DNA of 64,000 nucleotides, taken from an uncultured Burkholderiales bacterium (GTDB lineage: Bacteria; Pseudomonadota; Gammaproteobacteria; Burkholderiales; Burkholderiaceae_C). Below, piece by piece: positions 47,434 through 56,874 of the stretch. The translations under genes and the position numbers were made by a program. The stretch is from contig CAIKNE010000126.1 in the NCBI GenBank assembly GCA_903828695.1, positions 1 to 64,000 on the forward strand, read 5' to 3'. Numbering within the stretch: the stretch's first letter is position 1; each line of letters begins with the position of its first letter. The notes beneath the pieces were generated by a model, which saw only the letters and a program-made list of their open reading frames with translations, was not told the origin of the DNA and did not search any database.

Positions 47434-48189
47434 CTAAATATTCAAAACCTTGATCCATTTCAGTGCAGGCAAGTACCATAGTTCTTCTATTAAGGCGGCG
47501 CGCGCAGTCAGCACCTCACGGGAGGGGATTGCGCCACTCTTTAGTGCTAAGACAATCGTGTTTCCTTCCTTTGTGGGCTTGAAAGCACAGACATTTTCCA
47601 CACCAAAAGCTTTCTCAATTTTCTCGTAGCTTTGGTCAAACTTGACACTTCGCCCAAATAAGTTAACCGCCATCACGCCTTTATCGGTCAACAAGTTACG
47701 GCACCCCGAATAAAAATCAACGCCTTCTATAACGGGCGCAGCAGCCTCCTCATCATACAAATCAACATGGAGGGCGTCTATTTGCCCTGCCCAGTGAGCG
47801 TGCCCTGCGACCTCTCCCGCATCACCAAGTATTACCGATAAACGCTCATTGTCATTAGGCAACTTAAACCATAACCTGCACGCTGCAATGACTTTAGGAT
47901 TGAGTTCGATGGTCGTTGTTTTCATATGAAGTTTTTTGTAACAAAACTTCGTTAACGATGCCGCACCCAATCCTAAATGCATGGAATGTAAAGATTTGAG
48001 ATGCTCAACGCTGATGGGATCGATGAAGAGCAGCCAACCCATCATGCGCTGCGCATACTCCAGATCAAGATCAAAGGGGCGTGCAATCTCCATAGAGCCT
48101 TGAACCCATGGGGTGCCAAAATGTAAATACCTGACGCCTGAGTGCTCGGATAAATTGACGTCAGGTAATTGATTCTTTTTGGAAGCCAT
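47434..48189 (-). CDS. Spermidine synthase-like methyltransferase-fold protein
   Basis: A 251-residue Rossmann-like protein of the spermine/spermidine synthase superfamily. The nucleotide-binding strand MHLGLGAASLTKF, the acidic strand-2 end TTIELNPKVIAA, GDAGEVA and DALHVDLYDEEAAAP are seen. The N-terminal beta-hairpin domain of true SpeE is very short, and the classic D-D/Y polyamine-site pattern is replaced, so aminopropyl transfer is uncertain. Proteins like this are common as stand-alone genes in Burkholderiales. Single gene, between tctB and tatD. Confidence 0.78.
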   Translation of the reverse strand: MASKKNQLPDVNLSEHSGVRYLHFGTPWVQGSMEIARPFDLDLEYAQRMMGWLLFIDPISVEHLKSLHSMHLGLGAASLTKFCYKKLHMKTTTIELNPKVIAACRLWFKLPNDNERLSVILGDAGEVAGHAHWAGQIDALHVDLYDEEAAAPVIEGVDFYSGCRNLLTDKGVMAVNLFGRSVKFDQSYEKIEKAFGVENVCAFKPTKEGNTIVLALKSGAIPSREVLTARAALIEELWYLPALKWIKVLNI

Positions 48190-48269
48190 GGATTAGATTT
48201 AGAAGTTAAATAATGATGCAAATGATGCGAGCTAGAGATGTGTGCTGAGCTTCTTAGCTGGAGTCGTAA

Positions 48270-49148
48270 TTAGTTTGTATTTGTATTTATACCAGCATTG
48301 GATGCCTGGAGATTAAACACACTTAAGAAATTGTTTGTGCTCTGAGTCATTAATTCTTCAAGACTTTCACCCCTAAGAGCTGCGATCTCCTTTGCAATGC
48401 GCGGCAAATCTGAAGGCTCATTTCTGCCCTGTACTTGTCCCCGAGCCCGCTCCTGAGCATTAACGTAGCGCCATACCGGAACTATATCGGGAGAATCTGT
48501 TTCTAAGACTATAGACTGTGCTGGCACCTCCCGCACCAACCGTCTAAGGTGCAAGGCCCTCGGATAGGTCAACGCACCTCCAAATCCGAGCTTAAAGCCC
48601 ATCTCAATGAATTGCGCAGCCTGTTGCAAACTACCGTTAAAGGCGTGTGCAATTCCTCCTCTCACTCTATGCTTTCTAAGGCCTTTTAAAACAAAGTCTA
48701 CTGATTGACGGACATGCAAAACGACAGGTAAATTAAATTGTGCGGCAATTTTTAGTTGCTCTTCATAAAAAAAGATTTGCCTATTCCAGTCCAACTTCTT
48801 TAGAGCGCCGTCCAAACCAATCTCCCCAACTCCAACGAGTCGGGGGTCTTTATGAGGGAAGTTAGTCCCTTTTGCCAAAAGACTGCGCAGTGTCTGAAGA
48901 TCTTCGTCTTTTGCACCAGGGGTATAAAGCGGGTGTATCCCGAGGGCATAAAGATCATTGAACCGGTGTGCTAAATTTTGTACAACTTCAAAATTATTGC
49001 TATCAACAGCCGGAATCAAACACAGATCAACCCCTGCACGCCTTGCTCTATCGCGCATTGCATCCGAGTCAACCCCAAACTCGCTTGCGTCTAGATGACA
49101 GTGGGAGTCTATAAATCTAGGGGAGCCCTTTGCAGGAAAGGAATTCAT
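48270..49148 (-). CDS. TatD-family metal-dependent hydrolase
   Basis: A 292-residue TIM-barrel nuclease of the TatD/YcfH family (amidohydrolase superfamily). Metal-binding residues are visible: FIDSHCHLDASEF, GVGEIGLDG, PVVLHVRQS, GGIAHAFNGS and VLETDSPDI. Family members are 3'-5' exonucleases or D-aminoacyl-tRNA deacylases. The C-terminal tail is Asn-rich (SNAGINTNTN). Downstream of lolD on the same strand. Confidence 0.93.
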   Translation of the reverse strand: MNSFPAKGSPRFIDSHCHLDASEFGVDSDAMRDRARRAGVDLCLIPAVDSNNFEVVQNLAHRFNDLYALGIHPLYTPGAKDEDLQTLRSLLAKGTNFPHKDPRLVGVGEIGLDGALKKLDWNRQIFFYEEQLKIAAQFNLPVVLHVRQSVDFVLKGLRKHRVRGGIAHAFNGSLQQAAQFIEMGFKLGFGGALTYPRALHLRRLVREVPAQSIVLETDSPDIVPVWRYVNAQERARGQVQGRNEPSDLPRIAKEIAALRGESLEELMTQSTNNFLSVFNLQASNAGINTNTN

Positions 49149-49185
49149 GGAGGGATTATGGGTGGCGCTTGTGCACTGAATTCAT

Positions 49186-49869
49186 TTAGCTGACCTCTTC
49201 AAGTTGACCTTGAATGAGCCTGTACCTTCTGGAGCAGCGGGCGGCTAAGGATTCGTCATGCGTTACAACCACAAAGGACATGGACTGATCCGTGGTCAAC
49301 TCAAGCATCAAATCAAATACCGAGCTGGCTGCGCCTCGGTCTAAATTCCCCGTCGGCTCGTCCGCGAGCAAACACTTTGGCTTAATCACCAAGGCCCTCG
49401 CAATTGCAACACGTTGTCGCTCACCCCCTGAGAGTTCACTGGGCATGTGATGCAAACGCGCGCCCAACCCAACTTTTTGCAAGACCGCCTTAGCTTGCTC
49501 ACGGGCCCGGGTTTTATCCACACGAGCGATCATCAGTGGCATCGCAACATTGTCAATTGCATCAAACTCTTGCAATAAATGATGAAACTGATAAACAAAA
49601 CCCAGTGAGCGGTTACGAGCACTGTCGCGTGCGCGTTCTTGCATATTGGAGAAATCCTCCCCCAACAACTGGACAATGCCCTCACTTGGGTTGTCCAGCC
49701 CACCCAGCAAATGCAGGAGCGTACTCTTGCCCGACCCAGAGGCGCCGAGAATTGCAACTGAATCCCCCTCTTTGACCGTTAGTTCAACGCCGCTTAGAAC
49801 CGTGATCTCGTTGGGAGCTTCCAAGAATTTGCGCGTAAGTCCCTTTGCTCTTAATACAGTATTATTCAT
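49186..49869 (-). CDS. lolD: Lipoprotein-releasing system ATP-binding protein
   Basis: The ATPase of the LolCDE complex that releases outer-membrane lipoproteins from the inner membrane. The 227 residues show Walker A GASGSGKSTLLHLLGGLD, Q-loop VYQFHHLLQEFDAIDN, signature ELSGGERQRVAIARAL, Walker B LLADEPTGNLD and the H-loop VVVTHDESLA. The HLLQEF Q-loop context is typical of LolD. Its start overlaps the lolC/E stop by eight bases. Confidence 0.95.
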   Translation of the reverse strand: MNNTVLRAKGLTRKFLEAPNEITVLSGVELTVKEGDSVAILGASGSGKSTLLHLLGGLDNPSEGIVQLLGEDFSNMQERARDSARNRSLGFVYQFHHLLQEFDAIDNVAMPLMIARVDKTRAREQAKAVLQKVGLGARLHHMPSELSGGERQRVAIARALVIKPKCLLADEPTGNLDRGAASSVFDLMLELTTDQSMSFVVVTHDESLAARCSRRYRLIQGQLEEVS

Positions 49870-51109
49870 ATCTTAGGGCCTGTGCAGGTTGAACGCGACT
49901 CGCGCGCCAACTCGGATAAAGGGTGGCGCAAAGTGACATGATTAAAGAGATAAAAATGATGGGCAATATATCGGCAGATTGGGGATCGCTGGGCATTTTA
50001 CTGATGAGATAAATATCCCGCGGCAGAAAACTCATCCCCAGCAAATGCTCTATGGCCGGAACAATCACATCTATATTAAAGGCCACCCCCAAACCCAAAG
50101 CCGCCCCGATCAAGGTCCCACCAACGCCGATGAGCGCGCCTTGAACCATAAAGATCAACAAAATAGAGCGAGCGCTTGCGCCCATCGTGCGCAAAATGGC
50201 AATATCCGCCCGCTTATCGGTCACCGTCATGACCAGAGTGCTAACCAAATTAAATGCGGCGACTGCAACGATCAAGGTCAAAATAATGAACATCATCCGC
50301 TTCTCAATTTGTACTGCGCTAAACCATGTTTTATTTTGTCGCGTCCAGTCCCTCACAAAAAGTTGAGGGGGAAGGGTCTGCAGTAAATCATCAGCTACTT
50401 GTCGAGCGCGCTGAGGATCTTTAACCTTTAAGCGCATCCCCATTGGGCCCGTGAGCCTGAAGATACGCTCAGCGTCATCAATGGAGATGAGTGCCAAACT
50501 TGAATCAAAATCGTAATGCCCTGTATCCAATACACCCACTACTCGCAACTGCTTTAAACGAGGAATCACCCCCGCTGGCGTCACCTGGCCCTCAGGTGCA
50601 ATGAGGGTCACTGGCTCTCCTACGCTCACACCTAATGAGCGGGCAAGCTCTATTCCCAGCACAACGTTATAGGATCCAGGCAGCAGTTGAGCCTGAACGG
50701 AAGCTGGTAACTGAGTCACCACATCTGTAACCTCGGCCTCTTGCGCAGGGTCAATCCCGCGCACCAATGCACCCCTCATATCCTCTCCGTGCGCCATCAG
50801 CACTTGAGCGTAAACAAACGGGGCAGTAGCCACGACTTCAGTATTTTTCAAAGCCAATGATTTAACGCTCTCATAATCCTCAACGCTCTCCCCACTTGCA
50901 GACAAAATCTCCACATGCGAGAGCACCGCAATCATTCGGTCTCTGACCTCTTTTTGGAAACCGTTCATCACACTCAAGACAATAATGAGCGCAGCCACCC
51001 CTAACGCAATGCCCGTCATGGATACGGCAGAGATGAAGGATATAAAACCGTTTTTACGCGTTGACTTCCCCGCCCTCGTGTAACGCCATCCAATCAATAA
51101 TTCAAACAA
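49862..51109 (-). CDS. lolC: Lipoprotein-releasing system permease (LolC/LolE family)
   Basis: Membrane subunit of the lipoprotein-release transporter; in genomes with one gene, the product serves as LolC and LolE. The 415 residues show an N-terminal helix (ISAVSMTGIALGVAALIIVLS), a large periplasmic MacB-like domain (about residues 45-245) and three C-terminal helices starting FIILTLIVAVAAFNLVSTLVM. The WRYTRAGKSTRKNGFISFIS N-terminus is typical. Only one permease is encoded here. Divergent from the hypothetical gene before recJ. Confidence 0.92.
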   Translation of the reverse strand: MFELLIGWRYTRAGKSTRKNGFISFISAVSMTGIALGVAALIIVLSVMNGFQKEVRDRMIAVLSHVEILSASGESVEDYESVKSLALKNTEVVATAPFVYAQVLMAHGEDMRGALVRGIDPAQEAEVTDVVTQLPASVQAQLLPGSYNVVLGIELARSLGVSVGEPVTLIAPEGQVTPAGVIPRLKQLRVVGVLDTGHYDFDSSLALISIDDAERIFRLTGPMGMRLKVKDPQRARQVADDLLQTLPPQLFVRDWTRQNKTWFSAVQIEKRMMFIILTLIVAVAAFNLVSTLVMTVTDKRADIAILRTMGASARSILLIFMVQGALIGVGGTLIGAALGLGVAFNIDVIVPAIEHLLGMSFLPRDIYLISKMPSDPQSADILPIIFISLIMSLCATLYPSWRASRVQPAQALRYE

Positions 51110-51190
51110 AATAATAATCTTTCAAATTAATATTGCGCAGTTTGCACCTCGCGCATGCAATCCCTATGCACAATCTTGCACAATCACATC

Positions 51191-52234
51191 ATGCAAAACA
51201 TTCCCAAAAAACTCATCTTGAGTCATGCCCTCCCCCCCAATGATACCTACACCCAAGGACTGGATCACGATCAGTCATCTCCTCAACTCATTGACCAGTT
51301 AGATGTTCCTCATCTAAGACGCATACTAAAGCTCTCCAAGCCTAGTCAGAAGGCGAGGGTTTTGCACGGCGCGATGAACACCCCTGCTGAGATGGCCACA
51401 GCCCAAGGGATGGGCTGGAACTTGGAGGACGGTGAATTGCCTTTTGCAGCCCTAAAAGCAATTGAGCTTGGACTCCAGGGAATCACAAAAACAATTGCCA
51501 ATCACTGGGCTTTCATCACTTTATGTTCTTGGCACGTTCAACACGGTCAAGTCACCTTTAGTGCGGATGCAAACGCACTAGGCCTCACGCGCTCCGAGTC
51601 CGAGGAGGTCCTCGCAGTCATGAAACCTTACTTTGAGGAGGACTTGATCCATATTATCTCGCACCCCCAACTTCCACCAGGACAATGGTTAGCTTACAGC
51701 GATCACTTTGATGCACTCTCAAGCGCAAGCGTCAACCGGGTATCGGGGCGGGTCATTGATGATTTTTTGATAGGTACCGGCAAAAGCTCTCATCACAAAA
51801 GCGCAAGAACACTTAGGAGATTGCAAAATGAGATGCAAATGCTGTTGTACCAGCATCCCATCAACGACCACCGCCCTGTTGGTATCAACTCGTTTTGGAT
51901 AAGTGGTACCGGTACTATGCAGGCCAACGCCTTGCAGAGCATACAAAAACTTTATTCAAATATTCAAATCATAGATTTTTCTTCAAAAGACACGGATATC
52001 CTCCAACCCCTAAGCCCGCAGTGGGTGAGCAAGTGGTCTGCAAAATGGGAGGAGATTGACGCAACCATTCTCCCCTCCTATTTAGATGCTTTTCTAAACG
52101 CAACGCAAGACACACAGATAAGTCTTTGTAATGACACGGCTTGCATCACGCTTGCGCCACTTGGGATTTCTTGGACCCGAAGCTTAAAGACATTTTTAAG
52201 AGCATCCAAAATATCTCGCAGTCTTGGCTGTTAG
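51191..52234 (+). CDS. Conserved Burkholderiales protein upstream of recJ
   Basis: I do not recognise a defined function. From the ATG at 51191 the product has 347 residues; an upstream ATG at 51155 adds 12 and neither has a clear ribosome site. It resembles proteins found next to recJ in Burkholderiales that are sometimes annotated as phosphoglycerate mutase, but I see no alkaline-phosphatase-like metal motif to support that activity. Conserved-looking segments are LDVPHLRRILKL, MGWNLEDGELPFAALKAIE, ANHWAFITLCSWHVQHGQVTF (about residues 105-125), FEEDLIHII and SSASVNRVSGRVIDDFL. No signal peptide or membrane helix. 36 bases before recJ, so likely co-transcribed with it. Confidence 0.72.
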   Translation: MQNIPKKLILSHALPPNDTYTQGLDHDQSSPQLIDQLDVPHLRRILKLSKPSQKARVLHGAMNTPAEMATAQGMGWNLEDGELPFAALKAIELGLQGITKTIANHWAFITLCSWHVQHGQVTFSADANALGLTRSESEEVLAVMKPYFEEDLIHIISHPQLPPGQWLAYSDHFDALSSASVNRVSGRVIDDFLIGTGKSSHHKSARTLRRLQNEMQMLLYQHPINDHRPVGINSFWISGTGTMQANALQSIQKLYSNIQIIDFSSKDTDILQPLSPQWVSKWSAKWEEIDATILPSYLDAFLNATQDTQISLCNDTACITLAPLGISWTRSLKTFLRASKISRSLGC

Positions 52235-52270
52235 GGTTTTATTTTTTCATCCATTGGTAAATAGTCGCAA

Positions 52271-54073
52271 ATGAGTGATATGCCCCTTATCAAAATACGT
52301 ACGCCAAATCCGCGTCTTATCTGGCAGCTAGAGCACCCGCCAGTCCGTTCCCAGACCTCCGAGCCCAGCACTGCTTTAGTGCATCCTTTGATGGCCCGGC
52401 TTTTCGCCAGTCGGGGAGTGGATAATGCGCTTGATTTAGATCCAGACCTCAAACACCTACTCCCCCCTGAAACACTTTTAGGCATGCCCGGCGCAGCCGC
52501 CTTGCTCCTAGATGCAATTGTGCAAAACAAGTCGATCTGTGTGGTTGCAGACTACGACTGTGACGGTGCAAGCGCCTGCGCTCTAGCCATCAAAGGCCTG
52601 GGGATGCTGGGTGCTAAGCGCCTAAGCTACTTGGTTCCAGACAGAGTTGTAGATGGGTACGGACTGACGCCAGAGATCTCCAAACGCGTTGCATCCACGG
52701 GCGCACAGGTCCTCATCACAGTGGATAACGGAATTGCAAGCTTAGAGGGGGTTCAAGTGGCAAGGGACTTGGGCCTTCAAGTTTTGATCACTGATCATCA
52801 TCTCCCGGCCCAAAAAATTCCTAACGCAAACGCCATCGTGAACCCGAACCAACCGGGTTGCAATTTTGCGAGTAAACATCTCTCGGGTGTAGGCGTTATG
52901 TTCTACGTCTTACTCGGTCTTCGCGCTCACATGCGCTCACTGGGCATGTTTGGTGAATCTGCACGCGACAATAGTAGGCACCCGCAGCACATACCTCGCG
53001 CTCAACCCAAACTTGATGCGCTATTGCCTCTTGTTGCTTTGGGGAGCGTTGCCGACGTAGTCTCACTTGATGCTAACAATAGAAGACTCGTGGAGCAAGG
53101 ACTCAGACGCATCCGAGCACTGCATATGCCGGTGGGCTTGCGGTGCCTATTTGAGGTGTGCGATAAAGATGCTGCTAAAGCGAGCGCGCAAGATCTTGGG
53201 TTCTTTATTGGCCCTCGCATCAACGCTGCAGGACGTCTAGCTGACATGACCATTGGAATCGAATGCTTGCTGAGCGATTCTTATGAACAGGCACACCACC
53301 TGGCTGAAGAGTTGCACAACATTAACGTCCAAAGGCGCAGTGTTGAAGCAACGATGCTGGACGGAGCGTGGGAGGCAGCAGCACAAAAATCATTAAAGCA
53401 ATCAAACCAAAATCACGCCTTATGTGTATTTGATTCTAGTTTTCATGAAGGTGTAGTCGGTATTGTTGCCTCCAGAATAAAAGATCGCCACCATATGCCG
53501 ACCTTTGTATTCGCCCCCAGTCAGATGAGCACCCCACAGGGAAGCGTTGCAGTCATCAAAGGCTCTGGGCGCTCGATCCCTGGCTTTCATTTGAGAGACG
53601 CGCTTGACTGGGTCTCCAAGCGACATCCCCATTTGCTGATCAAATTCGGTGGTCATGCAATGGCAGCAGGTTGCACAATTTTAGAAAAAGATTTTCAGGT
53701 CTTTGAAAGCTCTTTATCAGAGGTCACAAAGGCTTGGCTCGGCGATATCCGAGGCTTGAAAGAACTTTGGACTGACGGAGCGTTAGAAAAACAATATTTC
53801 AACACCGAAGTTGTCCAAACGTTACAAGCCCAAGTTTGGGGGCAAGGTTTTCCTGCTCCCCTATTTTGTAATCCAGTTGAAATACTCAAACAACGCATTG
53901 TTGGAGAGAAGCACTTATCCATGAAAGTGCTCCTGCACGACTTGGAGTGCGATGCAATTTGGTTTAACCACACTCAGTCCCTGGACAGCAAAACTGAGTT
54001 GGTCTACAAAGTTGAGCTTGATACTTGGATGGGCAGACAAAAGTTGAAACTTTATGTGGAGGCCTCAAAATAG
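52271..54073 (+). CDS. recJ: Single-stranded-DNA-specific exonuclease RecJ
   Basis: A 5'-3' single-strand exonuclease for recombination and mismatch repair (DHH superfamily). The 600 residues show motif I VVADYDCDGASACAL, motif II TVDNGIAS, the DHH motif LITDHHLPA, GVGVMFYVLLGLRAH, LVALGSVADVVSLD and, in the DHHA1 domain, VVGIVASRIKDRHHMPTFVF and IKFGGHAMAAGCTI, followed by the OB-like C-terminal domain. ATG at 52271; the family usually has 560-580 residues, so this one is slightly long. Confidence 0.96.
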   Translation: MSDMPLIKIRTPNPRLIWQLEHPPVRSQTSEPSTALVHPLMARLFASRGVDNALDLDPDLKHLLPPETLLGMPGAAALLLDAIVQNKSICVVADYDCDGASACALAIKGLGMLGAKRLSYLVPDRVVDGYGLTPEISKRVASTGAQVLITVDNGIASLEGVQVARDLGLQVLITDHHLPAQKIPNANAIVNPNQPGCNFASKHLSGVGVMFYVLLGLRAHMRSLGMFGESARDNSRHPQHIPRAQPKLDALLPLVALGSVADVVSLDANNRRLVEQGLRRIRALHMPVGLRCLFEVCDKDAAKASAQDLGFFIGPRINAAGRLADMTIGIECLLSDSYEQAHHLAEELHNINVQRRSVEATMLDGAWEAAAQKSLKQSNQNHALCVFDSSFHEGVVGIVASRIKDRHHMPTFVFAPSQMSTPQGSVAVIKGSGRSIPGFHLRDALDWVSKRHPHLLIKFGGHAMAAGCTILEKDFQVFESSLSEVTKAWLGDIRGLKELWTDGALEKQYFNTEVVQTLQAQVWGQGFPAPLFCNPVEILKQRIVGEKHLSMKVLLHDLECDAIWFNHTQSLDSKTELVYKVELDTWMGRQKLKLYVEASK

Positions 54074-54188
54074 AGGAACCAGGCGCCTGCGACCTCATCA
54101 ATAAGACAAAATGGAGCACTTAGGTCCTCGGATTCACCCTCAATTCAACTTAAAACACAATCCCACAAGCTCAGTCTAAAATACAGGG

Positions 54189-55040
54189 GTGAATTATTCA
54201 AACGCCGATCTCCACTGCCACTCCATCGTATCCGACGGGACCCTAACACCCGAGGCGCTCGCTCAGCGTGCCAAGTCAAACGGTGTAGACCTATGGTCAC
54301 TGACCGATCACGACGAAATTGGTGGCCAAGATCGCGCCATTAAAGCCGCCCAAGCGGTTGGACTTGCCTACCTCACAGGCACCGAGATTTCTGTCAGCTT
54401 CGCTGGTAAAACGGTCCATATCGTTGGACTCGGGTTTGACCATACCCAGGCTTCTATGGCTGAGGGTTTGCTGGCAACCCGTGGGGGACGCGAGGAAAGG
54501 GCACAGGACATGGCCGCCCAACTGGAGAAAGTGGGAATCAAGGGCGCTTACGACGGCGCACTCAAATATGTGGGCAACCCTGAGTTGATATCGAGAACCC
54601 ATTTCGCAAGGTTTTTGGTCGAAAGCGGCGTTTGCTCGGACACATCAGAAGTTTTTCGTAAATATCTAACAGAAGGCAAACCCGGTTTCGTCGAGCACAA
54701 ATGGGCCCAATTAGGTAACGCAGTCAAATGGATTACGGGCGCTAATGGAATTGCTGTGATTGCGCACCCTGCTCGCTACGCGTTTAGTCCGAACGAAGAG
54801 TATGCACTGATAACTGAATTCATTGCCCACGGAGGGCGAGGCATTGAAGTGGTGACGGGCAGCCATACCGAAGCAGAAGCCGTTCGGTATGCAGACGTAG
54901 CCCGTGAATTCAACCTTTTGGCATCCAGGGGTAGTGACTTTCACAGCCCTCATGAGAGCAGACTTGACCTGGGCTCATTGTCGGCATTACCGCGTGACTT
55001 GACACCCGTTTGGACCTTACTCAATGAGCGAGTGCACTGA
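54189..55040 (+). CDS. PHP-domain phosphoesterase (nucleoside 3',5'-bisphosphatase type)
   Basis: A 283-residue PHP protein of the RNase AM / YciV type, which hydrolyses 3',5'-nucleoside bisphosphates and short RNA 5' ends. Metal motifs are ADLHCHSIVSDGTL, SLTDHDEIGG, the Glu in LTGTEISVSF, ISRTHFARFLVE, IAHPARYAF and ASRGSDFHSP. The start is a GTG after AGGG-type bases, since the conserved NYSNADLHCHS begins right there and no ATG fits. It heads a run with a DMT transporter, a YciO-like gene, an M50 protease and trpS, in the order typical of this order. Confidence 0.9.
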   Translation: MNYSNADLHCHSIVSDGTLTPEALAQRAKSNGVDLWSLTDHDEIGGQDRAIKAAQAVGLAYLTGTEISVSFAGKTVHIVGLGFDHTQASMAEGLLATRGGREERAQDMAAQLEKVGIKGAYDGALKYVGNPELISRTHFARFLVESGVCSDTSEVFRKYLTEGKPGFVEHKWAQLGNAVKWITGANGIAVIAHPARYAFSPNEEYALITEFIAHGGRGIEVVTGSHTEAEAVRYADVAREFNLLASRGSDFHSPHESRLDLGSLSALPRDLTPVWTLLNERVH

Positions 55041-55142
55041 AACATATGACCGCTTTAGCAAAGCACTTTTGCAGGTCTTAAGCCACTTTTGCGATGCCCA
55101 CTGGGCTCATCAACTTTAACGCACAACTCTCTCATTCACACC

Positions 55143-56024
55143 ATGTCCAATCGTCCGTTTTTATTAGGTGTGATTTCTCTGGTATGTTCGCTACTTTGTT
55201 TTTCGGTCCTAGATACGACCAACAAATATCTGATGAGTGCGGTGCCCCTTTTGATGGTGATGTGGTTTAGATACGCTGCTCACTCTACTTTAAGCGCTGC
55301 TTTTTTATTACCCAAAAGAGGACGCGCGCTTTTTAGAACCAATCGATTGAAGCTGCAGATTTTGCGAGGCTTGTTACTTTTGATGAGTAGCGCCCTTGCT
55401 TTTCTTAGCCTACAAAGAATGCCGGTCGCAGAATTTGCAGCTATAGGGATGCTGACTCCGTTACTGGTGATGGTTTTGTCACATTTCTTTTTAAAGGAAC
55501 ACGTCTCTTTATTCAGAAATATATGCGTGGTTGGTGGCTTAATTGGGGCATTAATCATTGTGCGCCCTGGGGGTAATTTAAAAGGCTATGACGCCCTTTT
55601 CCCACTTACGATGTCAGTCTCCAATGCGCTCTACCAAGTGCTCACGAGCTACTTATCACGAACCGAAGATCCCATGACGTTACATCTTTTTACGGGGTGG
55701 GTAGGATTTTTAGTTTGCTCGGTCCTTGTGCCCTGGTCGTGGGACGTTAATTTAAGTACTTCCTTTTGGCTCTTAATGTGTTTATCTGGAGTGACGGGCA
55801 CTTTAGGTCATTACTTGTTGATCGTTGGATTCTCCAAAGCTCCCGCCAATCGTTTGGCACCTTACTTATATCTGCAAATTGTTTTTTCATGGTTTACGGG
55901 TTGGGTTGTATTTGGCTATAACCCTCAGGGACTTGAGTTAGCGGGTATCGCTTTGATTGCCATCTGCGGCGTCGCAGCTGCTTGGCGCGGCGCCCCCAAC
56001 CCATCGCCCAGTATTGTCCATTGA
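55143..56024 (+). CDS. DMT-family (EamA) transporter
   Basis: A 293-residue inner-membrane protein with ten helices in two EamA repeats. The ATG at 55143 is chosen because the conserved first helix (FLLGVISLVCSLLCFSVLD) starts right after it; the frame stays open 18 codons upstream. Other segments are MVMWFRYAAH, RGLLLLMSSALAFLSLQRM and ICVVGGLIGALIIVRPGG; such proteins are common in Burkholderiales, possibly as riboflavin- or amino-acid-related permeases, but the substrate is unknown. The next gene starts 37 bases on. Confidence 0.88.
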   Translation: MSNRPFLLGVISLVCSLLCFSVLDTTNKYLMSAVPLLMVMWFRYAAHSTLSAAFLLPKRGRALFRTNRLKLQILRGLLLLMSSALAFLSLQRMPVAEFAAIGMLTPLLVMVLSHFFLKEHVSLFRNICVVGGLIGALIIVRPGGNLKGYDALFPLTMSVSNALYQVLTSYLSRTEDPMTLHLFTGWVGFLVCSVLVPWSWDVNLSTSFWLLMCLSGVTGTLGHYLLIVGFSKAPANRLAPYLYLQIVFSWFTGWVVFGYNPQGLELAGIALIAICGVAAAWRGAPNPSPSIVH

Positions 56025-56061
56025 TCGACGCACAATAAACTACTTTACAAATCACCTTAGC

Positions 56062-56697
56062 ATGACCCTTCGCCTTATCGTTCACCCAGACAACCCGCAG
56101 AGTAGGTTTTTAAAACAAGCGGCAAAAATTCTAGCCAGCGGTGGTATCGCAGCCGTTCCAACAGACTCCAGCTACGCGCTCGTTTGTCACCTAGAGGACA
56201 AGGCGGCGGTGGATAAGATTCGACGAATCCGCGGTGTCGATGAGAAGCACCACCTCACCTTGATTTGCAAAGACCTCTCGGAGTTAGCACACTACGCCAG
56301 AGTTGATAACCGGCAATTTCGCTTAATCAAATCGGCAACCCCTGGACCCTTTACTTTTATATTAGAAGCCAGCAAGGAAGTTCCGCGAAGGGTTTGCCAC
56401 CCCCAACGTAAAACCATTGGACTCAGAGTCCCTGATCATCCAGCGTTGCTTGAACTTTTGGCCAACCACGGAGCCCCCCTTCTCTCAACAACGCTGATTG
56501 CACCTGGAGAGAGCGAACCCATCAATGATCCCGACTTGATCGAGGAAAGGTTCCATAACTCCATTGACGTGATCATTGACGCAGGCGCTTGTCACCTAGA
56601 TCCGACCACGGTTGTTGACCTTACGCCGATGGGGGACGGGGGAGCTGCGGTGCTTATTCGCCAAGGTCGCGGCGAATTGGCTACATTGGGGCTGTAA
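56062..56697 (+). CDS. YciO/Sua5/YwlC-domain protein (threonylcarbamoyl-AMP synthase-like)
   Basis: A 211-residue YrdC-fold protein from the ATG at 56062. It shows AKILASGGIAAVPTDSSYALV, the nucleotide-site KIRRIRGVDEKHHLTLICKDL, TPGPFTFILEASKEVPRR, RKTIGLRVPDHPA and LSTTLIAPGES. These match the YciO branch rather than essential TsaC: the KRxxxxP-type loop of TsaC is replaced by RIRGVDEKHHLTL. YciO has weak threonylcarbamoyl-AMP activity at best, so tRNA modification is only possible. Located upstream of an M50 protease and trpS. Confidence 0.88.
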   Translation: MTLRLIVHPDNPQSRFLKQAAKILASGGIAAVPTDSSYALVCHLEDKAAVDKIRRIRGVDEKHHLTLICKDLSELAHYARVDNRQFRLIKSATPGPFTFILEASKEVPRRVCHPQRKTIGLRVPDHPALLELLANHGAPLLSTTLIAPGESEPINDPDLIEERFHNSIDVIIDAGACHLDPTTVVDLTPMGDGGAAVLIRQGRGELATLGL

Positions 56698-56874
56698 GCG
56701 GAAAGTTTTGCTATAAATCCGAAAGGACTAATTAGGTCTTAGCAAACGAAATGGAGTAGATTTCGATTAAAAGAGTATTAATGTATTAGGCATATTCACC
56801 CATTTGTGGTAAAAAATAATCACTTTATCAATATTTTTAGCCTTTTTTAGTCATTCAAGTGAGAAAATGCAGGG

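Noticed and set aside
54083..54100. CAGGCGCCTG palindrome after recJ as a terminator
   Set aside because: The stem is self-complementary with no loop and no T run follows.
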